From contig NZ_MBEI01000030.1 of NCBI RefSeq assembly GCF_001953985.1, forward strand, positions 58,976-122,975: a DNA stretch of 64,000 nucleotides, given 5' to 3'. Position numbers and translations under genes: made by a program. Position 1 is the first letter of the stretch. The number at the start of each line of letters is the position of its first letter. Positions 44,319-53,565 of this stretch are shown here, piece by piece. This stretch comes from Mycobacterium colombiense. GTDB lineage: Bacteria > Actinomycetota > Actinomycetes > Mycobacteriales > Mycobacteriaceae. The notes beneath the pieces are model-generated. The model saw nothing but the letters and a program-made list of their open reading frames with translations, was not told the DNA's origin and ran no database searches.

Positions 44319-46136
44319 CTATTTCGCTGGCGGCAGCTGCCGCGGGCCGTCCGGCGGATCCAATTCGGGCGGCCCGTCCCGCTTCGTCAGCGCACGCCGA
44401 CGGCCGTCTTCCGCGGATTCGACCGACAAGCGGTTTGCATCGTCCGCAGCCCGTCGCGGCAAGGACGAGTGGGAATGGCGACCGGTTACCCGCCGGTGCG
44501 CTCGGCTGCCGGGTTCTTGCCGCGACGAGGTGACGAACTCCGTTCGTGGCGAGGGGGTTTCGGTGCCCGTGGGCTGACCGGACAGCTCGGTGTCCGAGGC
44601 CTCGGAGTTGACCGTCACCTTGCGGCTGCGCTTGAGGGTGAACGTGATCTCTTCGGTCTCTTCGAGGACGCCTTCGAACACCTGGCGTGCGCTACGCAGT
44701 GGCTGGGTGGTTGTGTCGATCACCTTGGCCACGAACGGCGGCACCAGCGGGCGAATCCAACGGGCCGCCGCCTTGGTGGCGTCCGGAATCGACGGGATCA
44801 GCGGGGCATTCCGTTCTTCATGAGCCTCGACCTCGCCGCCCGGCGGCAGGGGAGCGGGCAGGTTGACGTCGGGCGTCTGGGCATCACCCAGGTCGGCGGC
44901 CGGCTCCGGCGCGGGCAGCTCGGTGAGGGCCCGGCTGGCCGCCTCGGCCTCGGCCGCGATCGGCAGATACACGTCGTCGGCGGCCGGCTGGAAGGCCCGC
45001 TGCGACGGCGCGTGCGCCGGAGCATCCAGGGCTTCGGAAACCCGGCGGCGTTGCTGCTCGCGGTCGATTTCCGTCTGCGCCTCGATGGCGAGCCGTGCCT
45101 GCGTGAGTTGGTGCTCGGCCCAGAGGATTTCGGCCTCGCGGCGCACCTCGGCCCGCTTGACCGCGATGGCGGTGTCCGCGTCGAGTTCGGCGCGTTCGCG
45201 CTCGGCGCGCGAGGTGGCGCGGCGATCGTGGGTTGTCTCGCCGCGCCACAATCCCAGGATCAGGGGCGTCAGGTAGAGCAGCGCGCATAGCGCGACCGTC
45301 AGCACCCGCAGGCTCATGGCGCCCGCATCGGCAAGATCATTCATCGCGATCCAGCGCGCGCCCAGGCCCCGGCCGGCATCCGCCACGACGGCTTCCCGCG
45401 CGGCGCGCAGCGTCGCCTCCTGCCGCGAAATCGTGGTGTCCAGGTCCGGTGCGCGACTGTCCCGAACCGCCAGCGCGGTGTCCAGTTCGTGCTGGGCATC
45501 GGTGAGAAGGTCGTTGGCCGTGCGTGTTTCGGGTCCGGCCCCGGGAACCCCGGTGATCCGGGTCTGCGGGCAGCCGGGCGTCGGGTGGTATTCGCAGCGG
45601 GCGACGACCAAGGCCTTGTCCTGCCGGTCCCGGGCCTGCGCGACGGCGGAGTCGAGCGCGAAGCGGGCATCCCTGGACTGCTGTAGCGACGCCGCTGCCT
45701 GCGCCACAGCGGGGGCAGATTCGGCGTTGCGCAACGCCCGTTCGTCGAGCCGATGGTCGATGGAGCCGGACAGAATGACCAGTGCCGCGAGCTCACCAAC
45801 CACGACGCCCACCGCGGCCGCCACCGCGGCGCGTCCGACCACGCCGGGGCGGCTGCGGTCCGGCCCCGGGATCGTGCCGCGGGTGATGGCGCCCACCAGC
45901 ATGCCGAAGACGAGGGTGAACGGAACGACGGCCGGCAGCGGCCAGCGGGCAGACCCGCAGATCGCCAAGGTCGCGACAAGCCAGGCCAGCACCGCGCCCA
46001 ACAACGCGACCGCGCCGGCGACGGCGTGGGTGGACCGTTCGTGACGCTCACCCAGTTCGCGCCGGTGTCCGCCGCCGAGCCAGATGAGCACCCCCGACAT
46101 CCGTCCCGCGCGCTGCTCAGTTACTTCCTGGGGCAT
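44319..46136 (-). CDS. DUF4407-like integral membrane protein (Rv1779c position)
   Basis: 605 residues. N-terminal membrane helices at about 40-60, 70-88 and 100-122, a long periplasmic or cytoplasmic helical region (about 125-270, with a Cys pair in ARCEYHPTPGCPQ), a further helix near 275-295 (VLTVALCALLYLTPLILGLW), a coiled coil rich in Arg/Glu/Ala (305-365), and a low-complexity polar C-terminus. The layout resembles DUF4407 proteins. In M. tuberculosis a large membrane protein occupies this position before Rv1780. Function unknown. Confidence 0.8.
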   Translation of the reverse strand: MPQEVTEQRAGRMSGVLIWLGGGHRRELGERHERSTHAVAGAVALLGAVLAWLVATLAICGSARWPLPAVVPFTLVFGMLVGAITRGTIPGPDRSRPGVVGRAAVAAAVGVVVGELAALVILSGSIDHRLDERALRNAESAPAVAQAAASLQQSRDARFALDSAVAQARDRQDKALVVARCEYHPTPGCPQTRITGVPGAGPETRTANDLLTDAQHELDTALAVRDSRAPDLDTTISRQEATLRAAREAVVADAGRGLGARWIAMNDLADAGAMSLRVLTVALCALLYLTPLILGLWRGETTHDRRATSRAERERAELDADTAIAVKRAEVRREAEILWAEHQLTQARLAIEAQTEIDREQQRRRVSEALDAPAHAPSQRAFQPAADDVYLPIAAEAEAASRALTELPAPEPAADLGDAQTPDVNLPAPLPPGGEVEAHEERNAPLIPSIPDATKAAARWIRPLVPPFVAKVIDTTTQPLRSARQVFEGVLEETEEITFTLKRSRKVTVNSEASDTELSGQPTGTETPSPRTEFVTSSRQEPGSRAHRRVTGRHSHSSLPRRAADDANRLSVESAEDGRRRALTKRDGPPELDPPDGPRQLPPAK

Positions 46137-46363
46137 GAGACTACAAACACCTCCACTATCAAGCCTTGCAGGCCACCGCCCGACACATCGAATTGAAGCG
46201 CCCGGCCTGTGGCGCGCTTCACAAAACCCGTCCGATCGACGCAGATCGCCCGCCGGGCACCGGATCGGGTTTGCTCGTTCGACGAGAGGGATCTGGCGCG
46301 GAATCGTGCGACGCGAGCAGATCAGCGACCGTTCCGGCAGGCGACATGAGACGGTATAAGCCT

Positions 46364-46921
46364 ATGACGAATCACGATTATGTCACCTACGAAGAGTTTG
46401 GTCGCAGGTTCTTCGAGGTCGCTGTCACCCCCGAGCGGGTCGCTGCCGCGTTTGCCGACATCGCCGGCAGCGAGTTCGCCATGGAGCCGATAGCGCAGGG
46501 GCCGGGCGGCATCGCCAAAGTCAGTGCCAACGTCAAGATTCAGGACCCGCGGGTCACTCGCCGGCTCGGCGACAGCATCACCTTCGTCATCCACATTCCG
46601 CTTTCGATCGACCTGCTGGTCGACCTGTGGCTCGACAAGCAGCGATTTGTGGTCTCCGGGGACATCCAATTGCGCGCGACGGCGCGCGCGGCCGAACCGC
46701 TGTTGCTGATCGTCGACGTCGCCAAGCCGCGGCCCTCCGACATCACCGTCAACGTCTCGTCGAAGTCGATCCGCGGCGAGGTGCTGCGGATCCTGGCCGG
46801 CGTCGACGGTGAGATCCGGCGGTTCATCGCGCAGTATGTCGCCACCGAGATCGACGCGCCCCAGTCGCAGGCGGCACAGATCATCGACGTGGCTCAGCAG
46901 CTGGAGCAGGCCTGGCCCTAG
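46364..46921 (+). CDS. Conserved hypothetical protein, Rv1780-like
   Basis: 185 residues from the ATG at 46364; an in-frame ATG at 46346 is possible. The sequence starts THHDYV-like as M-T-N-H-D-Y-V-T-Y-E-E-F and contains PERVAAAFADIAG, IPLSIDLLVDLWLDKQRF and EIRRFIAQYVATEID. Size and position upstream of malQ fit Rv1780 of the ESX-5 neighbourhood. No domain of known function is recognised. Its TAG stop is the first triplet of a 55-bp tandem repeat. Confidence 0.8.
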   Translation: MTNHDYVTYEEFGRRFFEVAVTPERVAAAFADIAGSEFAMEPIAQGPGGIAKVSANVKIQDPRVTRRLGDSITFVIHIPLSIDLLVDLWLDKQRFVVSGDIQLRATARAAEPLLLIVDVAKPRPSDITVNVSSKSIRGEVLRILAGVDGEIRRFIAQYVATEIDAPQSQAAQIIDVAQQLEQAWP

Positions 46922-47028
46922 TGGCGATCGCGAGCGCGGCGTGCCGGGCGAAGCGGGTCGCCACCATCCCGGCTAGTGGCGATCGCGAGCGCGGCGTACC
47001 GGGCGAAGCGGGTCGCCACCTTCCCGCT
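46919..47028. repeat. 55-bp tandem repeat, two copies (MIRU-like)
   Basis: Copy 1 begins at the TAG stop of the Rv1780-like gene (46919) and copy 2 at 46974, giving a 55-bp period. Each unit has terminal inverted repeats GTGGCGA and TCGCCAC about 44 bp apart, so each can fold into a hairpin. Copies differ at only a few bases. This fits a mycobacterial interspersed/VNTR-type element. Confidence 0.85.
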
Positions 47029-47145
47029 CGAGCGCCTCGGGCCCAGGAATACGCGCGACGGTGTCGGGGTACCCAACCAGGGTTGTGTGTTTGTCGCCGG
47101 CACGTGCGGCGACGTCGTTTCTGATCCGCCACGGGAGGGAAGACT

Positions 47146-47574
47146 TTGGCTCGCGTAGATGTCTCGGTGTCATCGCAGGTAGAACCGGAGGCGGCGTGGA
47201 AGCTGGCGTCCGACCTGGATCGATTCGACGAGTGGATGACTATTTTCGCGGGGTGGCGGGGGCCGGTGCCCGACACGATCGAGAAGGGCACCTGTGTCTC
47301 GTCGTGCGTCAAGGTCAAAGGCTTCCGCAACGTCATCCACTGGGAGGTCACCCGATACGACGAGCCGAAAGCGATTGAGCTGCAGGGCCGCGGACGCGGC
47401 GGCATCCGCCTCACGGTGGCGATGACAGTCACCGATTGTCACCCCGGGTCGACGTTCCACCTCACCGCCGATCTCGGCGGTGGCGTGCTCAGCGGGCCGG
47501 TCGGGGGACTGGTCGCCCGCGTGCTGCGCTCCGACGTGCAAAAGTCCGTGAACAACCTCGCGGCCCTGCGGTAA
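47146..47574 (+). CDS. SRPBCC family protein (polyketide cyclase/dehydrase-like)
   Basis: 142 residues of the START/Bet v1-like fold: VDVSVSSQVEPEAAWKLASDLDRFDEWM at the N-terminus and a final helix GLVARVLRSDVQKSVNNL. The TTG at 47146 is chosen because GGGAGGG lies 8 bases upstream and the sequence begins ARVDVSV, the family start. These proteins bind hydrophobic ligands, and in mycobacteria many are uncharacterised. It follows the 55-bp repeat region. Confidence 0.83.
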   Translation: MARVDVSVSSQVEPEAAWKLASDLDRFDEWMTIFAGWRGPVPDTIEKGTCVSSCVKVKGFRNVIHWEVTRYDEPKAIELQGRGRGGIRLTVAMTVTDCHPGSTFHLTADLGGGVLSGPVGGLVARVLRSDVQKSVNNLAALR

Positions 47575-47590
47575 CCGGCCTACCGCGCCG

Positions 47591-47875
47591 CTACCGGGCC
47601 GTCGGGTGCCTGATCACCCACTGCCGCTCCGCGTCGCGAATTCGCCTGCGGTCCATCGCAAGCCAGGACAGGCCGGCCCCGAACGCGAGCATCGAGATGA
47701 TGGCCGCGGCGACACCGGCGCCGGCCTCACCCAGCGCGAAATTCACCACGCATACCGCGAACGCCAGCGCGGCCGCAGCGACCACGACGAGCCCGGGTGT
47801 TTGCGCCGCGGCAGGCGCCGACCCGTGCGCGTACCGGTCAGTGGTCCGATCGTGGTCGACAGGATGGTGCCTCAT
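47591..47875 (-). CDS. Small two-helix membrane protein, UsfY-like
   Basis: 94 residues. A DHDRTTDRYAHG N-terminus is followed by two membrane helices (GLVVVAAAALAFAVCVVNFAL and GVAAAIISMLAFGAGLSWLAM) and the basic RRRIRDAERQW. This resembles UsfY of the mycobacterial sigF locus, judged by eye. ATG at 47875 has GAGGAGA upstream. Possibly SigF- or stress-regulated (inference). Convergent with the SRPBCC gene. Confidence 0.65.
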   Translation of the reverse strand: MRHHPVDHDRTTDRYAHGSAPAAAQTPGLVVVAAAALAFAVCVVNFALGEAGAGVAAAIISMLAFGAGLSWLAMDRRRIRDAERQWVIRHPTAR

Positions 47876-47975
47876 GGCGTCTCCTCTGCTGTCACATCCG
47901 TTTCGGCCGATGGGTTGGTGCTACCCGAATGGCCGTTCGGACAAACGACTTGGCGGAGGTGACGCGCGCCGCGGC

Positions 47976-49793
47976 TCAGAGTGTCTGGTGACGCCCGAAG
48001 TACTTGTGGTCTTCGCTGTAACCGCCGTAACCGCTGCCGATGTCGTGGTAGTCGGCGACGAACTCGATGCCCTTGATCCACTTCACCAGCTTGAAGCCGT
48101 GCTGCAATTCGTTGCGCAGCCGCAGCGGTCTGCCGTGCATGTACGGGAGCTGCTGGTCGTTCATGTTGTAGGCCAGCATCGTCATATGGTGGTCCATCTG
48201 GCCGATGTGATGGGCGTTGTAGTAGATGCCGCCCGTGGCGCCGAGCCCCATCGAATAGAAGACCGCCCATTTCGCCTCGGGGAGCGGTTTGACGATGTCC
48301 ATGATCGTTCTCATTTGCACGCCACCCCATTTGGCGACGCCCGACCACGCCTGGATGCAGAAGTGCTGGCTGATCTGCTCGTGGTAGGGCAGCGCCATCA
48401 GGTCCTCGAGCGAGAATTCCATCGGGTGTTCGACCAGGCCGTAGACCTTCAGCCGCCAGTCCTTGAAGTCGTCGCGCTCCAGTTCCTTGTACTCGACGGT
48501 CTCGGGCAGGCGGCCGTTGCGCCAGTGGTGGGGCGAGATGTCCTTCTCGGTGAAGGCGCCGGGCTTGGGGTCCAGCCGCTCGAGCACCCGCTGGAACGGT
48601 CCCACCAGGGCGTACCCGACCCGCTGAACCACCCGGGGGTGCTTAATGGTGAAGGGAGTGGCCCACACCCACGCGATCGCGGTCAGCACCATGGCCGCGG
48701 CGAAGATGCCGAAACCGATCCAGCTGTTGTCGTCGCGGGAGGCGAACATGTGGTTGAGATTGCGCAGCGCCTCGGTCGTCAAAACCATCGTCACGTGCAC
48801 CAGGATGAAGAACAGGAAGTAGACCAGCACCACGAAATGCAGCGAGCGTGCGTGCTGAATGCTCAGCCGCTTGCTCAGCCAATGCACGCGCTGCGACAGC
48901 GCGGGCGACATGCCCAGACCGGTGATCAACGCGGCGGGGGCGGCGATGAAGACGGTGGTGAAGTAGGACAGCAGCTGCAGGCCGTTGTAGGCGACCCAGC
49001 CGTTGTCGGTCGGCCAGTCCAGCGACAGGTACTGAATGGCCACCGACGCCGCGTTCGGGAAGACGTCCCAGCTCGTCGGCACGATGTGGCGCCACTGACC
49101 GGTGGCGAACAACAACACGTAGAAGACGGCCCCGTTGACGAGCCACAACACGTCGACGCCCAGATGCCACCAGCGGGCCAGGCCGATGGAGTGCCGGAAG
49201 CCGGGCAGCCCCAGCTGCGGCGGCAGGGCGACGGTGTCGGCATTGGCGGTCCACAGCTCGTCGTCCGGAACCGGCGGGCCCACCCGCAGCCACTCGTCCT
49301 TACCCGGGGTCGCGTTGCGGCTGAAGTAAAGCCGGGGATGGTCGCAGAGGATCTGGATCCCGGTCCTGATGATGAACATCATCATGAAGAGGTTGAAGAA
49401 GTGCGTCCAGCCGATCCACGCCGGCAGCCCGGGGGGTACGCCTGCGCTGTCCGATCCGGGGTAACGCTGGATGAACGACTGCACCGCCGGCACGTTGTGC
49501 AGGCCTTTGCCCACCGCGATCCCGGCGATCAGCACGGCAAACCCGATCGGGATCAGCCACAGCAGGTTGAACCATCGGTCGCGGCCGATGCGTAGCTTCG
49601 GGGCGGTGGCCCGCCTGGTGAGATCGAAGCCGCCACCGTAGTGCTCCACATCGATGACGTCTTCGGCGGTGTGTATCTCGTTGCGGTAGTCCGGATTAAC
49701 GGTCAGCGGCGTGCCCACTGCCAGCGTCGATACCGAGCCACGCTGCGCCGCTCGCCCTCCACCGGTCCCCGCGGAATCAACGGTGTTCGTCAC
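47976..49793 (-). CDS. Cytochrome b561-type membrane domain fused to molybdopterin oxidoreductase
   Basis: 605 residues. The N-terminal half has five or more membrane helices with histidines placed for heme (GWTHFFNLFMMMF, LARWWHLGVDVLWL and ARSLHFVVLVYFLFFILVHVTM), as in FdnI/thiosulfate reductase cytochrome b. The C-terminal 200 residues are a sulfite oxidase-type molybdopterin domain with the metal-ligand Cys479 in QHFCIQAWSG, followed by YYNAHHIGQMDHHMTMLAYNMND. The fusion would couple a quinone pool to a molybdenum reductase or oxidase at the membrane. Substrate unknown. Confidence 0.88.
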   Translation of the reverse strand: MTNTVDSAGTGGGRAAQRGSVSTLAVGTPLTVNPDYRNEIHTAEDVIDVEHYGGGFDLTRRATAPKLRIGRDRWFNLLWLIPIGFAVLIAGIAVGKGLHNVPAVQSFIQRYPGSDSAGVPPGLPAWIGWTHFFNLFMMMFIIRTGIQILCDHPRLYFSRNATPGKDEWLRVGPPVPDDELWTANADTVALPPQLGLPGFRHSIGLARWWHLGVDVLWLVNGAVFYVLLFATGQWRHIVPTSWDVFPNAASVAIQYLSLDWPTDNGWVAYNGLQLLSYFTTVFIAAPAALITGLGMSPALSQRVHWLSKRLSIQHARSLHFVVLVYFLFFILVHVTMVLTTEALRNLNHMFASRDDNSWIGFGIFAAAMVLTAIAWVWATPFTIKHPRVVQRVGYALVGPFQRVLERLDPKPGAFTEKDISPHHWRNGRLPETVEYKELERDDFKDWRLKVYGLVEHPMEFSLEDLMALPYHEQISQHFCIQAWSGVAKWGGVQMRTIMDIVKPLPEAKWAVFYSMGLGATGGIYYNAHHIGQMDHHMTMLAYNMNDQQLPYMHGRPLRLRNELQHGFKLVKWIKGIEFVADYHDIGSGYGGYSEDHKYFGRHQTL

Positions 49794-50024
49794 GCGCCCG
49801 AAATTACACGAATCAACCTGGATTAATTAGAGCCGATCGGGAACGACGGCCCTCGTCGCGGCGCCCGCGCGGGGTGCGATGGGCGGGACGCGCGCCGAGC
49901 GCGCAAAATTTGGCCGAGACAGGAGGGCGTTAGCCGCACCTACCCAATGAAAGGGTCGATTTGTTCCGCAGATACGAACCGATGAGTTTTGCTGTGAGTG
50001 TGCGCATAATCTGCTGCCAACACG

Positions 50025-50495
50025 CTAGTCAGGGTCGTGCGGCAGCAGTCGGCGCACCGGGCGGGTCTCGATGGCGTGGACCGTCAATGCCCGGCGGCTG
50101 ATCCGCCAGCCCGCGTCGGTCAGCACGTACTCGTCGTCGTAACGCAGGTGCCACGCCACGTCCACCAGTTCGGCGTCGCGTTCGTTCCAGTGGTGCGCGA
50201 CGCACGCGATCCGCCCGCGCGCGGCACCGCGTTGCGCGGCCGCGTCGTAGACCTCACCGATGATCGCGTGCTCGGTGCGGGCGACGGCGGCGACAACCGC
50301 CACGGCGGCTGTGATGGCGTCGCGGCCGCGATGCGAATGGATCGCCAGCAGATCGGCCGGCGGTGCCGGCACCACCAGTTCGGCGTCGGCGGTGAAAAGA
50401 CGTGCAACAGCGTCGAATTCGCGGTCATCGACGTGGGCGGCGTACCGGTGCACCAGATCGCTCAGCGCCGCCCGCTGGTCGGCTGACAGCGTCAT
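50025..50495 (-). CDS. SnoaL-like/NTF2-fold protein
   Basis: 156 residues: DLVHRYAAHVDDREFDAVARLFTADAELVVP is the standard SnoaL_4 opening, with a His-rich IHSHRGRDAITAA and C-terminal WRISRRALTVHAIETRPV. ATG at 50495 makes an ATGA overlap with the upstream monooxygenase stop. Such folds isomerise, hydrolyse or only bind small ligands. Cotranscribed with the LLM-class gene. Confidence 0.87.
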   Translation of the reverse strand: MTLSADQRAALSDLVHRYAAHVDDREFDAVARLFTADAELVVPAPPADLLAIHSHRGRDAITAAVAVVAAVARTEHAIIGEVYDAAAQRGAARGRIACVAHHWNERDAELVDVAWHLRYDDEYVLTDAGWRISRRALTVHAIETRPVRRLLPHDPD

Positions 50496-51373
50496 GATTT
50501 CAGGGACAGCCGTTGCGCACACGCCGACAACAGGTCTTTGGCCTGCTCGATATCGGTGGTAGGCGGCATGGCCAGCACCAGGCGGTCGGCGCCCTGATCG
50601 GCGAGGGCGGCCGCGCGCTCGGCATCGATCTTGGTGACGGCGTGGCCCAGCGAAACCTCCAGCGCCGCCGGATCGCGGCCCGCTGCCGTCGCCTCGTCGC
50701 GCATCAGCTCGATCAGCGACGCGAGACGCGGCCCGGTCACCCCGAGCGGCTGGAAGCCGTCGCCGAGGCGTCCGGCGCGGCGCGCTGCGGCGCGGCTGTG
50801 CCCGCCGATGTTAATCGGAAGACGTTCCGCTGCAATGGGTTTCGGATAGCACATGACATTCTCGAAGTTGAAGAATTCGCCCGCGAAAGACGCCCCGCCG
50901 GACCGCTCGGCCCACAACTCCCGCATGACGGCCAGCTGCTCGTCGGCCCGTCGGCCCCGGCTGTCGAAATCCACATCGCAGGCGGCCAGCTCCTCCTTCA
51001 GCCAGCCCACGCCCACACACAGACGCAGCCTGCCGCCGGACAGCGCGTCGACGGTGGCGGCCCGCTTGGCCAGCACCACCGGGTGGTGGTTGGGCAGGAC
51101 CAGCACACCGGTGGCCAGGCGCAGGCGGCTGGTCTGGCCGGCCAGAAACGCAAGCAGGTCAAGCGGATCCGGGATGGGGCAGTCGGGCGCCAGTCCGACG
51201 CGACCCGAATCGTCGTAGGGGTAAACGCTGTCGTAGCGGGTGAGCAACACGGTGTGCTCGACGACGACGATCGATTCGAACCCGCAGGCTTCGAGGTGGC
51301 GCGCGAAGGCCACCATCCAGTCGGGGTCCGCAGTGACACCGTCGGCGACCGGGGCCACGACTGAGACCTTCAT
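50492..51373 (-). CDS. LLM-class F420-dependent oxidoreductase
   Basis: 293 residues of the luciferase-like TIM barrel: FESIVVVEHTVLL, ATGVLVLPNHHPVVLAKRAATVDALSGGRL and LPINIGGHSRAAARRAGRLGDGFQ. These are hallmarks of mycobacterial F420-linked members. ATG at 51373 (MKVSVVAP) is preferred to the upstream 51391. It sits next to malQ and overlaps the SnoaL gene, with which it likely acts. Substrate unknown. Confidence 0.9.
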   Translation of the reverse strand: MKVSVVAPVADGVTADPDWMVAFARHLEACGFESIVVVEHTVLLTRYDSVYPYDDSGRVGLAPDCPIPDPLDLLAFLAGQTSRLRLATGVLVLPNHHPVVLAKRAATVDALSGGRLRLCVGVGWLKEELAACDVDFDSRGRRADEQLAVMRELWAERSGGASFAGEFFNFENVMCYPKPIAAERLPINIGGHSRAAARRAGRLGDGFQPLGVTGPRLASLIELMRDEATAAGRDPAALEVSLGHAVTKIDAERAAALADQGADRLVLAMPPTTDIEQAKDLLSACAQRLSLKS

Positions 51374-51408
51374 GGCTTTCGAAGCTAACAAGGCACCCGA
51401 CGGGGCGA

Positions 51409-53565
51409 CTAGCGGGTGGCGCTTTCGGTGGCGACGGGCGCGATCGCGGCGCGCACGGCTTCGGCGAGCCTGGCGGTACGCGGATCGGTGAACACGTCCT
51501 CGAGCATCACCGCGCTCCCGTCGGGACCCGTCAGCGGCACCCGCCAGTTGGGGTATTCATCGGTGGTGCCGGGCTGATTCTGCGTCCGGCGATCACCGAC
51601 GGCGTCGGTCAGCGCCACGCCCAGCAGCCGCGACGGCGTCCTGCCCAGATAGCGGTACAGCGCAACGACGACCTGCTCGGGGTCCTCCTCGCCTTCCTCG
51701 AGCAACCCCACCCGGCACAGCTCGGCCATCCACGCAGCCAGCTCCGTCCGGTCGGATTCGAGCTCCTCTTCGACGGGACGGGTCAGCAGCCCCAGCGAAT
51801 CGCGCAGCCGCACATGGTCGCCCGCCAGATAGCCGGCGGTCGGCGGCAGGTCGTGCGTGGTGACCGAGGACAGGCAGTACTCGCGCCAGCGCTCGGCCGG
51901 CAGCGGGCCGCCGTTACCGTCGCGGTCCAGCTCGAACCAGAGGATCGAGGTGCCCAGCAGCCCGCGTAGCAAGAGGTAGTCGCGCACCCACGGCTCGACG
52001 GTGCCGAGGTCCTCCCCGACGACGACCGCTCCGGCGCGATGCGCTTCCAGCGCGACGATGCCGATCATGGCTTCGTGGTCGTACCGCACGTAGGTGCCTT
52101 CGGTGGGTGAGGTGCCCCTCGGGATCCACCAGAGTCGGAACAACCCGATGATGTGGTCGATGCGCACGCCACCGGCATGCCGCAGCACCGCGCGGATCAG
52201 CGCGCGAAACGGCCGATATTCGTGCTCGTCCAATCGGTCTGGCCGCCACGGCGGTTGGGACCAGTCCTGGCCGAGCTGATTGAACTCGTCCGGCGGTGCG
52301 CCCGCGGTGACGCCCAGCGCCATCACGTCCTGCAGCGCCCAGGCGTCGGCGCCATTGGGATGCACGCCGACGGCCAGGTCGTGCATAACGCCCAGCGACA
52401 TGCCGGCCCGGATCGCCTGTGACTGCGCCGCGGCCAGCTGCTCGTCGAGTTGCCACTGCAGCCAGCGGTGGAAATCGATTGTGTCCGAATACTTTTCGAC
52501 GAAATCAGCGACGCCGGACGCGTCCGGGTGCTGCAGCGCCTCGGGCCAGGAGTGCCAGTCGGCGCCGTACTTCTCGGCCAGCGCACACCAGGTGGCGAAG
52601 TCGTCCAGCGCGCGGCCTTCCCGGTCACGGAATGCGGTGTAGGACAGCGCCCGTCCCGCCGACCGCGGTTCTTCGTGCAGCAGCTTGAGCGCTGCCCGCT
52701 TGGCCGCCCACGAGCTGTCGCGGTCGATGGCGTCGGCGCGGGCGGCGCGCTGTTGCACCTCGGAGCGCAGCCGGCGGACCCGGCTGCGCTTGGTCAGGTC
52801 GGCGAATTCGGGGATCGCCTCGACGTGAAGGTAAATCGGATTGACGAAGCGCCGCGATGTCGGCAGGTACGGCGACGGCTCCATCGGCTTGGTCGGGGCC
52901 GCCGCGTGCAGGGGATTGACCAGGAGATAGTCGGCGCCGTGGAGCGACGCCGACCAGACCGCCAGGTCGGTGAGATCGGTCAGGTCGCCGATGCCCCACG
53001 ACTGCCGTGACCGCACGCTGTAGAGCTGAACGGCCAGGCCCCACGCGCGCCGGGCGCCGAGCCGCTCCGGCAGCCCGAGCCAGTCCGGCGTGACGATCAG
53101 CGCGGTGCTGGTCTCGGAGTCGCCGGAGCGCAGGTGCACCCGGTGATAGCCCAGGGGCAGCTGGGCGGGCAGCAGAAAGCTCGCCTCGCCCACCCAGCGG
53201 CCGTCCAGGTCGAACGGCGGCGTGAAGTTGTCGACCTGCTCGACACCGCCGCGCACCGTGCCGTCTTCGAGCTGCAACCACACCTCGGCTGGATCGCCGT
53301 GGGTGACATGCGCCCAGAACCGGATCGGCTCGCCGGTACGCCCGACGATGGTCGCCGGCAGCCGGCGCGCCCAGTGCGCCCGCAGCTTCGCGGTCAGCGC
53401 GAAATTGCGCTCCTGCTCGTTGTCGGCGGCGACGCCGAGGGCGCCCAGCACGGCCTTCAGCGTGGTCTCGGAAACCCGCACCCGCCGGCCGGTCCAGTCC
53501 TCGTAGTCCGTCGCGATGCCGTACCTCCGGGCGAGTTCGATCAGCGACGGCGCGAGTTCAGTCAT
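51409..53565 (-). CDS. malQ: 4-alpha-glucanotransferase (GH77)
   Basis: 718 residues, near the length of M. tuberculosis MalQ. Catalytic residues of GH77: nucleophile Asp in GGVRIDHIIGLFRLWW, acid/base Glu in VVGEDLGTVEPW, and a third carboxylate in VTTHDLPPT. An extra N-terminal beta-sandwich domain is visible, as in actinobacterial forms. It disproportionates maltodextrins in glycogen/alpha-glucan turnover. ATG at 53565. Position immediately before eccB5 on the opposite strand matches the M. tuberculosis order Rv1781c-Rv1782. Confidence 0.95.
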   Translation of the reverse strand: MTELAPSLIELARRYGIATDYEDWTGRRVRVSETTLKAVLGALGVAADNEQERNFALTAKLRAHWARRLPATIVGRTGEPIRFWAHVTHGDPAEVWLQLEDGTVRGGVEQVDNFTPPFDLDGRWVGEASFLLPAQLPLGYHRVHLRSGDSETSTALIVTPDWLGLPERLGARRAWGLAVQLYSVRSRQSWGIGDLTDLTDLAVWSASLHGADYLLVNPLHAAAPTKPMEPSPYLPTSRRFVNPIYLHVEAIPEFADLTKRSRVRRLRSEVQQRAARADAIDRDSSWAAKRAALKLLHEEPRSAGRALSYTAFRDREGRALDDFATWCALAEKYGADWHSWPEALQHPDASGVADFVEKYSDTIDFHRWLQWQLDEQLAAAQSQAIRAGMSLGVMHDLAVGVHPNGADAWALQDVMALGVTAGAPPDEFNQLGQDWSQPPWRPDRLDEHEYRPFRALIRAVLRHAGGVRIDHIIGLFRLWWIPRGTSPTEGTYVRYDHEAMIGIVALEAHRAGAVVVGEDLGTVEPWVRDYLLLRGLLGTSILWFELDRDGNGGPLPAERWREYCLSSVTTHDLPPTAGYLAGDHVRLRDSLGLLTRPVEEELESDRTELAAWMAELCRVGLLEEGEEDPEQVVVALYRYLGRTPSRLLGVALTDAVGDRRTQNQPGTTDEYPNWRVPLTGPDGSAVMLEDVFTDPRTARLAEAVRAAIAPVATESATR

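Noticed and set aside
46883..47432. - strand frames through the 55-bp repeats
   Set aside because: The repetitive ATRFARHAALAIA peptide results from the DNA repeat rather than a gene.
47436..49595. 719-codon + strand open frame
   Set aside because: Antisense to the molybdenum-cytochrome fusion; composition is Arg/His/Gln-rich with no motif.
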